A stretch of 64,000 nt of DNA from Pseudomonas sp. URIL14HWK12:I12. Its GTDB lineage: Bacteria; Pseudomonadota; Gammaproteobacteria; Pseudomonadales; Pseudomonadaceae. The notes beneath the pieces are model-generated. The model was not told the DNA's origin. It worked only from the letters and a program-made list of their open reading frames with translations, and made no database searches. Location of the stretch: the NCBI RefSeq assembly GCF_003097135.1, contig NZ_QEQL01000007.1:62001-126000 (forward strand), written 5' to 3'. This document shows positions 1 to 6,841 of the stretch, piece after piece. The position numbers and the translations under genes are program-made. Each line of letters starts with the position of its first letter. Position 1 is the first letter of the stretch.

Positions 1-79
1 TTCAGGTATAGAAAGAAAGGCTTCTGCAGCCTCTAAGATCGCGTGACAACTCCTAGGTAGCCGGTAGACAGAAGAAATT

Positions 80-511
80 ATGACTGAGAAACTTATTTAC
101 ACCCTAAGGGAAGTGGTAAAGCTTTCTGGCAAGGATTTTTCAGGCGTCGGCGTGATAGTTTGGGATGAAGAATCCGCCCTCCCTATCTTCCCGCTTAGAG
201 CTAATGTAACGATTCCTAACCATGAAAAATTAGCAGTAAATCTAGCACAAATATCTTCCTTGGACAGTGACCTCCATGATGGATTCCACATATTGACAAC
301 AACCTTAAAACTAGTCCGCGTCGCTCAATATTTTTCACCTCCAATAGTGCACAACATCCCACTGAATCGGGGGAGACGGTTTGGCGGGCGATACTTAGCG
401 GCGCTATTTGGCTCAAAAACTCCAGGAGTGGTGCTTAGTGCGGTGGCTACTCCAGCATTAGGCATAGCAATTTTCAAAAATGGCCAAGAAGTCTACTTTG
501 AGGGTGTCTAG
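80..511 (+). CDS. Diadenylate-cyclase-like (DisA_N/DAC fold) protein, putative defence signalling enzyme
   Basis: This 143-residue protein has the outline of a stand-alone DAC domain, the fold that makes c-di-AMP in DisA and DacA. An N-terminal helix is followed by a hydrophobic strand (GVIVW, 24-28), the LHDG signature at 65-68 (family LHDGA, here LHDGF), then GGRYLAA at 102-108 in the place of the family GTRHRAA motif, and a closing strand-turn-strand ending IFKNGQEVYF. The Asp-Gly of the first motif is kept, but RHR has become RYL, so the substrate or the activity may differ from c-di-AMP synthesis. There is no GGDD motif, so it is not a minimal CRISPR polymerase. The next gene starts directly after its stop codon and encodes a 2TM-beta effector. 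The ATG is preceded by a weak purine tract. The local base composition is AT-rich, which suggests transfer. The fold assignment is inferred from motifs and order, not from a search. Confidence 0.62.
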   Translation: MTEKLIYTLREVVKLSGKDFSGVGVIVWDEESALPIFPLRANVTIPNHEKLAVNLAQISSLDSDLHDGFHILTTTLKLVRVAQYFSPPIVHNIPLNRGRRFGGRYLAALFGSKTPGVVLSAVATPALGIAIFKNGQEVYFEGV

Positions 512-1102
512 GTGTTTGCAATTATTTCGCCTATTAAAATAATAGTCCTTGTCTGCCAAGCTTATGCCACCTTGGCGCTTTTAATAGTACTGGCTTTATT
601 TTTATTTAACCCTGAAATTTCGGCAAGCGCCCTCTTAAGAGTTGTGCTAGGAGGCGCTGGGGCCTTAGAGCTATTTTTGCTTGTTAGCGCGCACTTTTTC
701 TGGAGAAAGCTTTGGGCTAAGTTTCCAATACTAAACGAACTCTTGTTCCCAGATCTAAACGGCAACTGGAAGATGAAAATTCATTGGAGTCAGAATGGGA
801 AGAAAGGAATTGTAGATGCTAAGGCTAGCATTAAACAAAATCTCGTATCTTTGAGCATGGAAGTTTGTTCAGCGGGCTCCGACTCCGAAACTATCGTAGT
901 GAAAACATCTAAAGATTCAATTTCGGGAAGACCCGTGATTTTTTATTTTTATCGAGTCATCCCTAAGAATATTGGAGGAGAATCATCGCTCCCATATGAA
1001 GGAGCCTCAACATTAAAACTTTTCACCGAGAAAAATGAAATCCTTAGAGGAAATTATTTTACAAACCGCGGCACTAAAGGACACTTCGAACTTACCCGAT
1101 AA
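512..1102 (+). CDS. Cap15-like 2TM-beta (S-2TM-beta) membrane effector
   Basis: This 196-residue protein has two N-terminal membrane spans (about 8-32 and 41-63), a short basic linker, then the PDLNGNW motif at 80-86 and a beta-rich C-terminal domain ending in a G-Y-(x)-R-T-G-like pattern (GNYFTNRGTKG, 180-190). This is the layout of the SMODS-associated 2TM-beta effectors (Cap15 of CBASS, OptE of Panoptes). In those systems the minimal beta barrel binds a cyclic nucleotide and the TM helices oligomerise to disrupt the inner membrane. It starts with GTG immediately after the stop of the upstream cyclase-like gene, with GAGG about 8 nt before it, so the two are almost certainly co-translated. 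I infer that the upstream product makes the ligand that activates, or restrains, this effector. Confidence 0.75.
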   Translation: MFAIISPIKIIVLVCQAYATLALLIVLALFLFNPEISASALLRVVLGGAGALELFLLVSAHFFWRKLWAKFPILNELLFPDLNGNWKMKIHWSQNGKKGIVDAKASIKQNLVSLSMEVCSAGSDSETIVVKTSKDSISGRPVIFYFYRVIPKNIGGESSLPYEGASTLKLFTEKNEILRGNYFTNRGTKGHFELTR

Positions 1103-1188
1103 TTTGAAGCTACTACAAAGTCTTGGGCATCGCCTACCCAATAGATGTCCGTAAAATCAGGCACACATGAAATCATGATTATAATAGG

Positions 1189-1536
1189 TTGGAATCGGAG
1201 CCTAAAATCCGGACATGGCTGGCGCACTGGTGGCCAGAGGCCCTACTTGGCCCAATTCTTGACTACGGTTATAACACACTAAAGGAAAACAAAGCCTCTA
1301 TTGAGCAGTCTCAGAGACTACTAGATAGCATTGAGTCGTCCATCGCTAATGCAGAGTCAAACCCAAGCGAAAATTCTATCCGTCGCTCAGTAGATTCCAT
1401 ACAAGGCCAATTGTTTGTTAAGCGAAAAACAGATTGGTTAATTCCAGATTTATTCTATAAAATTTTCCGTGAATCAGACGAAACTGTCATGCGCCTCTCC
1501 ACTCAACAACTTGAGGAAAAATTCACAGCTCGTTGA
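1189..1536 (+). pseudogene. C-terminal remnant resembling an S-4TM pore-forming CBASS effector
   Basis: This open frame of 115 codons begins at a TTG; a stop lies just upstream in frame at 1168-1170 and there is no convincing ribosome site. The product resembles only the cytoplasmic C-terminal part of SMODS-associated 4TM effectors: a charged helix with ILDYGYNTLKENK (23-35), a heptad-like stretch, then IQGQLFVKR (71-79) and PDLFYKIFR (86-94), matching the family's IQDxIFxxR...P...DWxY pattern. The four membrane helices expected upstream are missing. It lies 86 nt after the 2TM-beta gene in the same AT-rich segment. I read it as debris of another nucleotide-activated effector, perhaps displaced when the present cassette arrived. 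It could instead be a short soluble protein. Confidence 0.5.
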
Positions 1537-1792
1537 TAGCTACCGCTTTAACGCAAGCAGCCGGCCATAAACTTCGCGTAGACGCACAAAAAAACGGATT
1601 TTATCCCGCTATTGTGCGAGCGGACCAGAGGAAGCTACTTTATTACTAGAGTCGGCCGATAGCGCTCTTCTATCAACCAAAACCTTGAGTCGCCTTTCAT
1701 CCCCTATATTGCAAGGTGGTGAGGCAGCCATATGTCGAGGGCAATTGATGCTGATTAGGCTTTCTCGCGCTTTAGAAATATCTTACAAATAA
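1533..1792 (+). pseudogene. Possible frameshifted small gene in an otherwise gene-free AT-rich stretch
   Basis: The stretch 1537-1859 has no intact gene of useful size. One frame opens at a TTG (1533) that overlaps the preceding stop and runs about 38 codons to a TAG after KLLYY. A second frame is open from 1571 to a TAA at 1790-1792 with protein-like composition (it contains LLLESADSALL) but no start codon. The two frames overlap across a run of seven A at 1588-1594. A single-base slip there would join them into one protein of about 85 residues. I do not recognise either part. It could be a decayed third gene of the defence locus or chance open frame. Confidence 0.25.
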
Positions 1793-1859
1793 CAAAGGAT
1801 AGTTTTAGAGATAGAGCATCGGCCCTTTACAGATGAAAATATTATAAATCACAGATTTA

Positions 1860-2240
1860 TCAATATTTTCGACTCCTGGTGCCGCCACACATCAGCGTCC
1901 ATCCAGCGCCAGCAAAGGCTCCCTCCACTTTGAGAACCAACCATTCGCCGGTGTCGATTTCTCTCGCCGCAGCCGCCCGATAAACCTCTTCTCGCTCACG
2001 CTGACCCACAGCGAGAACAAACACCACGACCTCTTGATCGACGACCTGGTAAACCAAGCGATACCCACTACTGCGTAGCTTGACCTTGTAGCAGTCCGGA
2101 AAATCGCTCAAGCGGTTAGCCTCAACCTTGGGATTTTCCAGAATCGTCACCAGCTTTTTCTTTAACTGCTGCCGAACCGGCTCTCCGAGCTTGCGCCACT
2201 CCTTCAGCGCTCGCGCATCAAATTCGAGGCTATAGGTCAT
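1860..2240 (-). CDS. RelE/ParE-superfamily toxin with C-terminal extension
   Basis: The first ~95 of 126 residues fit a RelE-type mRNA interferase: MTYSLEFDARALKEW start, helix-rich N-terminus, then basic strands with KVKLRSSGYRLVYQV (52-66) and VVFVLAVGQRE (72-82). RelE toxins cleave mRNA in the ribosomal A site and are held inactive by their partner antitoxin. The gene overlaps the upstream antitoxin by 11 nt, as usual in relBE operons. The last ~30 residues after AAREID have no counterpart in ordinary RelE proteins of about 85-97 residues. They run up to the AT-rich junction, as if the original stop had been lost at a recombination point. Family assignment is firm; whether the long tail still permits activity is unknown. 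Confidence 0.8.
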   Translation of the reverse strand: MTYSLEFDARALKEWRKLGEPVRQQLKKKLVTILENPKVEANRLSDFPDCYKVKLRSSGYRLVYQVVDQEVVVFVLAVGQREREEVYRAAAAREIDTGEWLVLKVEGAFAGAGWTLMCGGTRSRKY

Positions 2241-2469
2241 CCAGTGAAACCTTCACGCGCTGAGGATTGGCCAAGCGCTCACGAACCGTTGCGAGCAATG
2301 CTTCGTCCTCATCGGTGACCAGTACGGTCTTGAAGGGCAGCTGGCCGCGTTCGGCAACGTATTGCAAGGCTTGACGCATCAGCTCGGAAGGTGTCACCCC
2401 TAGCTTTTCAAGCTCGCGGTAGGCGCGCGTTTTGAGGTCGTCATCGATACGGACATTGATGGATGCCAT
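2230..2469 (-). CDS. RelB/DinJ-family antitoxin
   Basis: This 79-residue protein opens with MASINVRIDDDLK, the ribbon-helix-helix signature of RelB/DinJ antitoxins, followed by the second helix GVTPSELMRQAL and an acidic C-terminal tail that would wrap the toxin. A longer frame extends upstream, but the ATG at 2467-2469 gives the family's normal start and length. It is co-transcribed with the downstream RelE-like toxin, whose start lies inside its 3' end. The N-terminal dimer should repress the operon promoter; a GACA-N2-TGTC palindrome lies just upstream. Confidence 0.85.
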   Translation of the reverse strand: MASINVRIDDDLKTRAYRELEKLGVTPSELMRQALQYVAERGQLPFKTVLVTDEDEALLATVRERLANPQRVKVSLDDL

Positions 2470-2489
2470 GAAAGGAATCTCTGCGTAAT

Positions 2490-2499
2490 GACAGTTGTC
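2490..2499. promoter_or_regulatory. Possible antitoxin operator (GACAGTTGTC)
   Basis: The palindrome GACA-N2-TGTC lies about 20 nt upstream of the antitoxin start, where autoregulatory RelB-type dimers usually bind. The position and symmetry are seen; the binding is inferred. Confidence 0.3.
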
Positions 2500-2955
2500 T
2501 GTACACTGCCTTGCAGTCACTCGACACGCAAGCTTTTGCGCGGCACGGAACGACAATTTGTGACTCGCACCCCGATTCGATTCCATCAGACGCCGTGATC
2601 CGCTGATTTATTTATGGCGACCCTTTGAGGTACGCCAAAAAATCCACCAAATTCCAGCCCCGCGAAGTCCCTGCCCTTGCAGCTAGAAAACGTCCGTTTG
2701 GTGCCACACCAAATGCATCACACGAGAAGGCTCACCGAAAGACGGGCCTTTTTTTGTTCCTCGGTTATGGAGATGGGTCGGTCGCCCCTCCCCGCACCAA
2801 CGGCCTGCATAAAAAGCTGGGCAACACCTCCACCATCGCCATGGTCGCCTCGGCAATCATGCACAAATTTGGCGCCCTTTTTCCCAAATCACGCCACCCC
2901 ACCGCCCCAAGTAATTCAGTAGCGCCATCGAGCCTGAAGCATCAACACCCCTCCC
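2500..2955. other. Stretch without a recognised gene between antitoxin and lipoprotein
   Basis: Two overlapping plus-strand frames are open here: one of 132 codons from a TTG at 2625, and one of 81 codons at 2677-2922. They are rich in Pro, Ser, His and Arg and have no clear ribosome site. Neither resembles a family I know, and neither has convincing coding composition. The segment around 2745-2760 (GACGGGCCTTTTTTTG) ends in a T-run but lacks a strong stem. It may hold the end of a mobile element or a small RNA; I cannot support more. Confidence 0.3.
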
Positions 2956-3507
2956 TCAAAACACGTTCTCCCAGTACTCCAGCGGGGGTGTTGTCGTTCT
3001 GCAGTCTTCATAATCGACACTGAAACCATTCTGTGGGTCATGAACGGGGCCGAGAGTAAGGGTGCGCTCGGTCAGAAACACGCCCTCTGGAACCAACCGC
3101 CAGAAGTAAGGCCGCATGTTTTTGCCATTCAAGGTGATGCAGGGGGCCGCTACGCGAATCTTCAGCGGGCTGCGGTAGGAAACCTGTATGTGCTGTATGC
3201 CGTCGCTCGCCACTTGGCCTTTGAAGATATGAACGTCTTTGTACCGCGTGCAGTTTTTGCCGCCGCCGCCGAAGGTGGAGATCGAAACACAGAAGAGCTG
3301 AGTGCCGACAGCAATCTGCTGCGTGACCTTCAGGGTGGTGCCGGCCAATGGGGCCCCATTCTTGTCGACGACTTTAAGGGTGATGTCCACGGGGTCGATT
3401 GAGCGTTGGCGCTCAGCCTCCGATGCACATCCGGCCAAATACAGCGTAGCCAACCCCAGCAGGGCAAAGAGGCAACGGGCCGTTAGCGTCATCATCGTGT
3501 TTTTCAT
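2956..3507 (-). CDS. Predicted lipoprotein of unknown function
   Basis: The 183-residue product has a lipoprotein signal: basic start, hydrophobic core, and lipobox LAGC with the acylated Cys at residue 27. The mature part begins with a beta-strand-like segment (VDITLKVVDKNG, 39-50) that reads like an Ig-like or carboxypeptidase-regulatory fold (substituted KNGAPLAGTTLKV pattern). The rest is beta-rich and carries two paired cysteines (near 73 and 86) in a Gly-rich loop. I recognise no family. It stands alone on the minus strand in the accessory left part of the window, next to an XRE regulator. Confidence 0.6.
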   Translation of the reverse strand: MKNTMMTLTARCLFALLGLATLYLAGCASEAERQRSIDPVDITLKVVDKNGAPLAGTTLKVTQQIAVGTQLFCVSISTFGGGGKNCTRYKDVHIFKGQVASDGIQHIQVSYRSPLKIRVAAPCITLNGKNMRPYFWRLVPEGVFLTERTLTLGPVHDPQNGFSVDYEDCRTTTPPLEYWENVF

Positions 3508-3566
3508 TGGGGCCTGCGGTCAGGGGTGATGGTTTGCCGCGAGCCGATCGAGGCGGCGGGCCAGGT

Positions 3567-3665
3567 TTACTTGCTTGATACCTGCCTTAGGCGGCGCAGT
3601 AGCCTGGGCGGCAGCTCATCATCATAAGCGTTGCGGCGTTGTTTGGCGTTACCAAAACCGGGCAT
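3567..3665 (-). CDS. Small basic open frame upstream of the lipoprotein
   Basis: A 32-codon ATG-started frame (MPGFGNAKQRRNAYDDEL...) lies 60 nt upstream of the lipoprotein on the same strand. It is arginine-rich and soluble. It may be a leader peptide, the truncated start of a longer lost gene, or chance. No family is recognised. Confidence 0.2.
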   Translation of the reverse strand: MPGFGNAKQRRNAYDDELPPRLLRRLRQVSSK

Positions 3666-3719
3666 GGCATGCGGACTATCTGCTTCAATGCGGCGTATCG
3701 GTGGTCGCTACCCGCTTAC

Positions 3720-4064
3720 TCAAGGCATGAGCAAGCGCGCACCCTGCCCGCCCTTCTCCAACTGCTCCAATACCTCACCCCGCCGTGCCTGCGGTAACCT
3801 GTGAAACGCCACTACCATCCGCGCCAGGTCATCCTCATCGCAATAAAAAAACGCCGCCGGCAAACCCAGCACCTTCGCCACCTGCTGCACGGTCGCTGGG
3901 TTGGGCACGTGCTTGCCGGTTTCGTATTGGTTCATGCGTGCGCTCGCGGAGGCGGGTTCGATACCGGCCTCGATGCCGAGGCGTTCCTGGGAAAAGCCTG
4001 CTGCAAGCCTGGCTTGCTTGAGGCGTTTGCAGAATGGGGTCATGGAGTAAGTGCAGACCTGCAT
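3720..4064 (-). CDS. XRE-family helix-turn-helix regulator
   Basis: The 114-residue protein has a Cro/CI-type HTH near its N-terminus: FCKRLKQARLAAGFSQERLG followed by a recognition helix region around SARMNQYETGKHVP and the closing helix VQQVAKVLGLP. The C-terminal ~35 residues are a short tail rather than a peptidase or sensor domain. A second ATG at codon 8 (4043) gives MTPFCKRL and is the more usual family start. Such small XRE proteins often control toxin-antitoxin, phage or stress genes. No target is obvious here; the gene-free region upstream may hold its operator. Confidence 0.8.
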   Translation of the reverse strand: MQVCTYSMTPFCKRLKQARLAAGFSQERLGIEAGIEPASASARMNQYETGKHVPNPATVQQVAKVLGLPAAFFYCDEDDLARMVVAFHRLPQARRGEVLEQLEKGGQGARLLMP

Positions 4065-4431
4065 TTGCCAGCATGCACAATCACGTTTCGCTCAGGCGCG
4101 TTTTAAACCTATATGAGTAGGGTACCGAAGTGTGTAGCCGTGCCCGGCGCGTCGTGCGGCGAAGCCGCCCTCCCACTCGATGGCCTGCGTGCCGCGCCTC
4201 GCGTTGTGCGGCGCGTTGCAAAACTGGAGATGATCTAACACGCCAATATCGCGGCGCAACTTGCGCTCGAGTTATTAGACTTTTCCCAACCCCCGCAACG
4301 CCCCCAAACAACAACTAAGAACTCTCCCGCTTATATCCGCCCTACCCCGCCGCTACCATTCCACCCGGTTTATTCGCGCACACCCGGCAATACCCGTGCG
4401 CCCACTTCCAATCATTTAAAGGACCACCCCC
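4065..4431. other. Gene-free region with a Pseudomonas-type short repeat
   Basis: This 367-nt stretch between the XRE gene and the next lipoprotein shows no credible coding frame. It contains a short GCGGC-GAA-GCCGC hairpin at 4156-4168 followed by CCTCCCAC. It also has an AT-rich run before the lipoprotein gene that probably includes that gene's promoter. Confidence 0.4.
4148..4176 (+). repeat. REP-like intergenic repeat, copy 1
   Basis: The 15-mer AAGCCGCCCTCCCAC (4162-4176) recurs exactly at 25054-25068, each time preceded by CGCGTCG and a small GCGGC/GCCGC-type stem. It resembles the abundant Pseudomonas intergenic repeat that reads GCGGGCAAGCCCGCTCCCAC. The two copies are seen directly; membership of the family is inferred. 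Confidence 0.45.
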
Positions 4432-4938
4432 ATGTTCAAACAAGGCGCACTCGTGCTCGCCATGGCGGCACTCGTTGCCGGTTGCCAATCCACCGGTGAG
4501 GAGTACCAGGCCGATGTGTTCGACGCGATGCAGGTGAACACGCAGCAAGAGGCCAAGACGGTGAAGATCGTTACGGTCTCGCCCACCCGGATCAAAGTCG
4601 ACAACACCCGCAATCGCCAGGCGGCGCAGTTGGTAGGCGGCGTGCTGGGCCTGGCAGCAGGTGGTGCGCTGGGCGCCCAGAACAACCGGGATACGGCCAT
4701 CGTTGGCGGTGTGGCGGGCGGCGGCGCGGGCGTGTTGGCGGGGTCGATGGTGGATTCCACTTCACTGGTGCCGGGTGTGCTGATCGGTTATGCCGACGAG
4801 GGCAAGATCTATACCTCTGCGCAGGTGGGCAAGCTGTGCGAGTTCAAGGTGGGTGAGGTGTCGTTGATGGTGAAGACGATGCGCAACGAAACGCGCATCC
4901 AGCCTAATGCCACTTGCCCGGAACCTGCCAAAAGCTGA
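4432..4938 (+). CDS. Glycine-zipper outer-membrane lipoprotein (SlyB/17-kDa antigen-like)
   Basis: This 168-residue protein has lipobox VAGC with the acylated Cys at 18. A Gly/Ala-rich segment (about 66-105, LVGGVLGLAAGGALGAQ and IVGGVAGGGAGVLAG) forms two glycine-zipper hairpins of the Rickettsia 17-kDa/SlyB type. Such proteins sit in the outer membrane and stabilise the envelope. The conserved C-terminal part is a small beta domain with two Cys (135 and 163). The gene ends 8 nt before the next gene, which encodes another exported protein, so the two are probably one operon. The ATG follows an AAAGGACC ribosome site. Confidence 0.8.
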   Translation: MFKQGALVLAMAALVAGCQSTGEEYQADVFDAMQVNTQQEAKTVKIVTVSPTRIKVDNTRNRQAAQLVGGVLGLAAGGALGAQNNRDTAIVGGVAGGGAGVLAGSMVDSTSLVPGVLIGYADEGKIYTSAQVGKLCEFKVGEVSLMVKTMRNETRIQPNATCPEPAKS

Positions 4939-4946
4939 GGTGCGCC

Positions 4947-5444
4947 ATGAACAGCCTATACCTGGGGTTGGCCTTGGTGCTGGCCGCGTCGCCGGTGCTG
5001 GCGGGGCCGTTCGATCAGTTGCAGCAGATCGAAGCGCAACAAAAGCAGGCTGAAGCGGCGCGGCAGGCCGAGCAGCAGCGCGCGCATGATGCGCAAGTGG
5101 CCAGGCAACGGGCGCAGGCCCAGGCCGCAGCACGTAAGCGCGAGGCGGCGGCTGAGCAGAAGCGGGCCGAGCAACGGCGCCTGCAGAGCCGTGATGAGAA
5201 GTTCGAGGATCAAGAGCGCGCCATGGCGCTGGAGGAGCGGCGGCTGAAGTTGGACGCGATGAAAGCGCGCACGGCGCGCACCAATGATTACATCGATGCC
5301 GAGTTGCGCGAGAAGGCGGCGCGGTCGGATGTGATTCAGGCGGAGGCCGACGCCAACCGCAACATCAGCACCGGTGCCAAATCGCTGATGGAAAGCACGG
5401 GCGATGCCGAGGTAAACAAATCCAAGCGCTGGTTTGGCAACTGA
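4947..5444 (+). CDS. Exported coiled-coil protein (DUF5384-like)
   Basis: The 165-residue product has a cleavable signal peptide (MNSLYLGLALVLAASPVLA) and then an almost continuous charged Ala/Gln/Glu/Arg coiled coil from about 25 to 125, rich in QAEAARQAEQQRA-like heptads. The start at 4947 (GAGGTGCGCC upstream) is chosen over an upstream ATG because it gives the signal peptide. I associate this pairing of a glycine-zipper lipoprotein and a DUF5384-type protein with Pseudomonas, from memory. The function is unknown; it probably acts in the periplasm. Confidence 0.65.
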   Translation: MNSLYLGLALVLAASPVLAGPFDQLQQIEAQQKQAEAARQAEQQRAHDAQVARQRAQAQAAARKREAAAEQKRAEQRRLQSRDEKFEDQERAMALEERRLKLDAMKARTARTNDYIDAELREKAARSDVIQAEADANRNISTGAKSLMESTGDAEVNKSKRWFGN

Positions 5445-5510
5445 ACCACCCCGGCGCTTGAACAGCGACCCAGCGCGGCGGGCATTGCCCCGCCGTGCTA
5501 GGTTAGGCGA

Positions 5511-6788
5511 TCAGAAAATGCTGATCGGGTACTCCACGAATGCACGCACTTCGTTGCCCGAGACGTTGTAGTCGCTGGCGTTGTTCGACACACGCAGCCA
5601 CGACCCACGCAGTTTCAGCTTGAGGTCTTTGGCCGGGCCGCTCTGCACCACGTATTGCACCTGGTTGAAGATCTCGCGCTCGGTCCCTTCGCCGTCGTTG
5701 GTGCGGATGTTGTCGCCGCGTACGTAGGCGATGCGGTAGCTCAAGCCCGGCAGGCCGTAGGCGCCGAAATCCAGGCCATAGGCCAGTTGCCAGGAGCGTT
5801 CGTCTTCGGCGTTGAAGTCCGACCAGTAGGAGTTGGCGAGGTAGATGGTGCTGCCGCCGTCGCCCACATAGCCGGCGCTACGGTAGCCGCCATAGACGTA
5901 GCCGGCGTCGCCGCTGCTGCGCTGGTGGGCCAGGGTCAGCGAGTGCGGGCCGAAGGCCCAAGTGGCCGCCAGGCTCCAGATCTTGTTGTCTTGGCCGCTG
6001 TTGAGGGAGTCGGCGAAGCCCTGGTTCAGGTGAGTGCGGTAGCCGTTGAAGTCGAAGGTCAGCGACTGGTCGGCTTGCAGCGGCAACACGTAGGTGGCGC
6101 CTACGTACTGGCGCTTCAGGCGATCTTCGACGTCGGCGGCATAGAGGGCGGCGCTGAGGTTTTCGGTGAACTGGTATTTGCCGCCGAGCACGTCGATCTG
6201 CTTGAGGTCGCCGCTGTCACGGCCTTCGGCGCTCTTGCGCGCTTCGGAGGTGAAGTGGCCAGCGTTCAGTTCCAGGCCCTTGATCTCCTTGGAGGTGATC
6301 ATGGTGCCGGTGAAGCTCTCGGGCAGCAGGCGCGAGTCGTCGTGGTTGAGCACCGGCAGGGTCGGCATCATGTCGCCGTATTTGAGCACGGTGTTGGAGA
6401 CACGGAATTTAACCGCTGCGCCTGCACGGGCCAGGTCGTTGGCGGCAGCACCGTTGCCATCGTCCCCACGTTTGAAGAAGTCGATGCCACCGGCACCGCT
6501 GCGGCCCTTGCCGCCGTCCAGGCGCAGTGCGTACAGGCCGAAGGCATCGACGCCCACGCCGACGGTGCCTTGGGTGAAGCCGGAGCTGAAGTTGGCGATG
6601 AAGCCTTGGCCCCACTCTGCGCGGTCCTGGCGGTTGTGGTCGTAGTCGCGGCTGATGTAGGCGTTGCGCAACAGCAGGTTCAGGTGGCTGTCTTCGACGA
6701 AACCCTTGGCGTCGGACTGGTCACTGGCCATGGCCTGGCTTGCAGCCAGAACGCTCAGGGCGAGCGCGCCCAAACGGTAATTCAGCAT
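5511..6788 (-). CDS. OprD-family outer-membrane porin (OprQ-like)
   Basis: The 425-residue protein has a signal peptide ending SQAMA, an N-terminal region typical of OprD porins (SHLNLLLRNAYISRDY, then EWGQGFIANFSSGFTQG), alternating amphipathic strands throughout, and a C-terminal aromatic residue (EYPISIF) for BAM recognition. OprD porins form 18-stranded barrels with a basic ladder for carboxylate-containing nutrients or basic amino acids. The ATG at 6786-6788 follows AAGGAAAAGAAC; a longer frame upstream would spoil the signal peptide. The genomic position next to aguA suggests the OprQ member, but subfamily assignment is tentative. A terminator-like hairpin sits about 55 nt upstream of the start. 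Confidence 0.9.
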   Translation of the reverse strand: MLNYRLGALALSVLAASQAMASDQSDAKGFVEDSHLNLLLRNAYISRDYDHNRQDRAEWGQGFIANFSSGFTQGTVGVGVDAFGLYALRLDGGKGRSGAGGIDFFKRGDDGNGAAANDLARAGAAVKFRVSNTVLKYGDMMPTLPVLNHDDSRLLPESFTGTMITSKEIKGLELNAGHFTSEARKSAEGRDSGDLKQIDVLGGKYQFTENLSAALYAADVEDRLKRQYVGATYVLPLQADQSLTFDFNGYRTHLNQGFADSLNSGQDNKIWSLAATWAFGPHSLTLAHQRSSGDAGYVYGGYRSAGYVGDGGSTIYLANSYWSDFNAEDERSWQLAYGLDFGAYGLPGLSYRIAYVRGDNIRTNDGEGTEREIFNQVQYVVQSGPAKDLKLKLRGSWLRVSNNASDYNVSGNEVRAFVEYPISIF

Positions 6789-6841
6789 GTTCTTTTCCTT
6801 GTTGGCAGGCAGACTCGCGCGCATGGCCCGCGTAGAAACGC

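Noticed and set aside
2..46. C-terminus of an upstream gene at the left edge
   Set aside because: An open frame of 14 codons ends at TGA 44-46, but it is too short to support a product.
80..511. Identification of the first protein as a minimal CRISPR polymerase (Panoptes OptS) or a CD-NTase
   Set aside because: There is no GGDD or GS...DxD nucleotidyltransferase motif; the LHDG and GxR...AA order fits DAC better.
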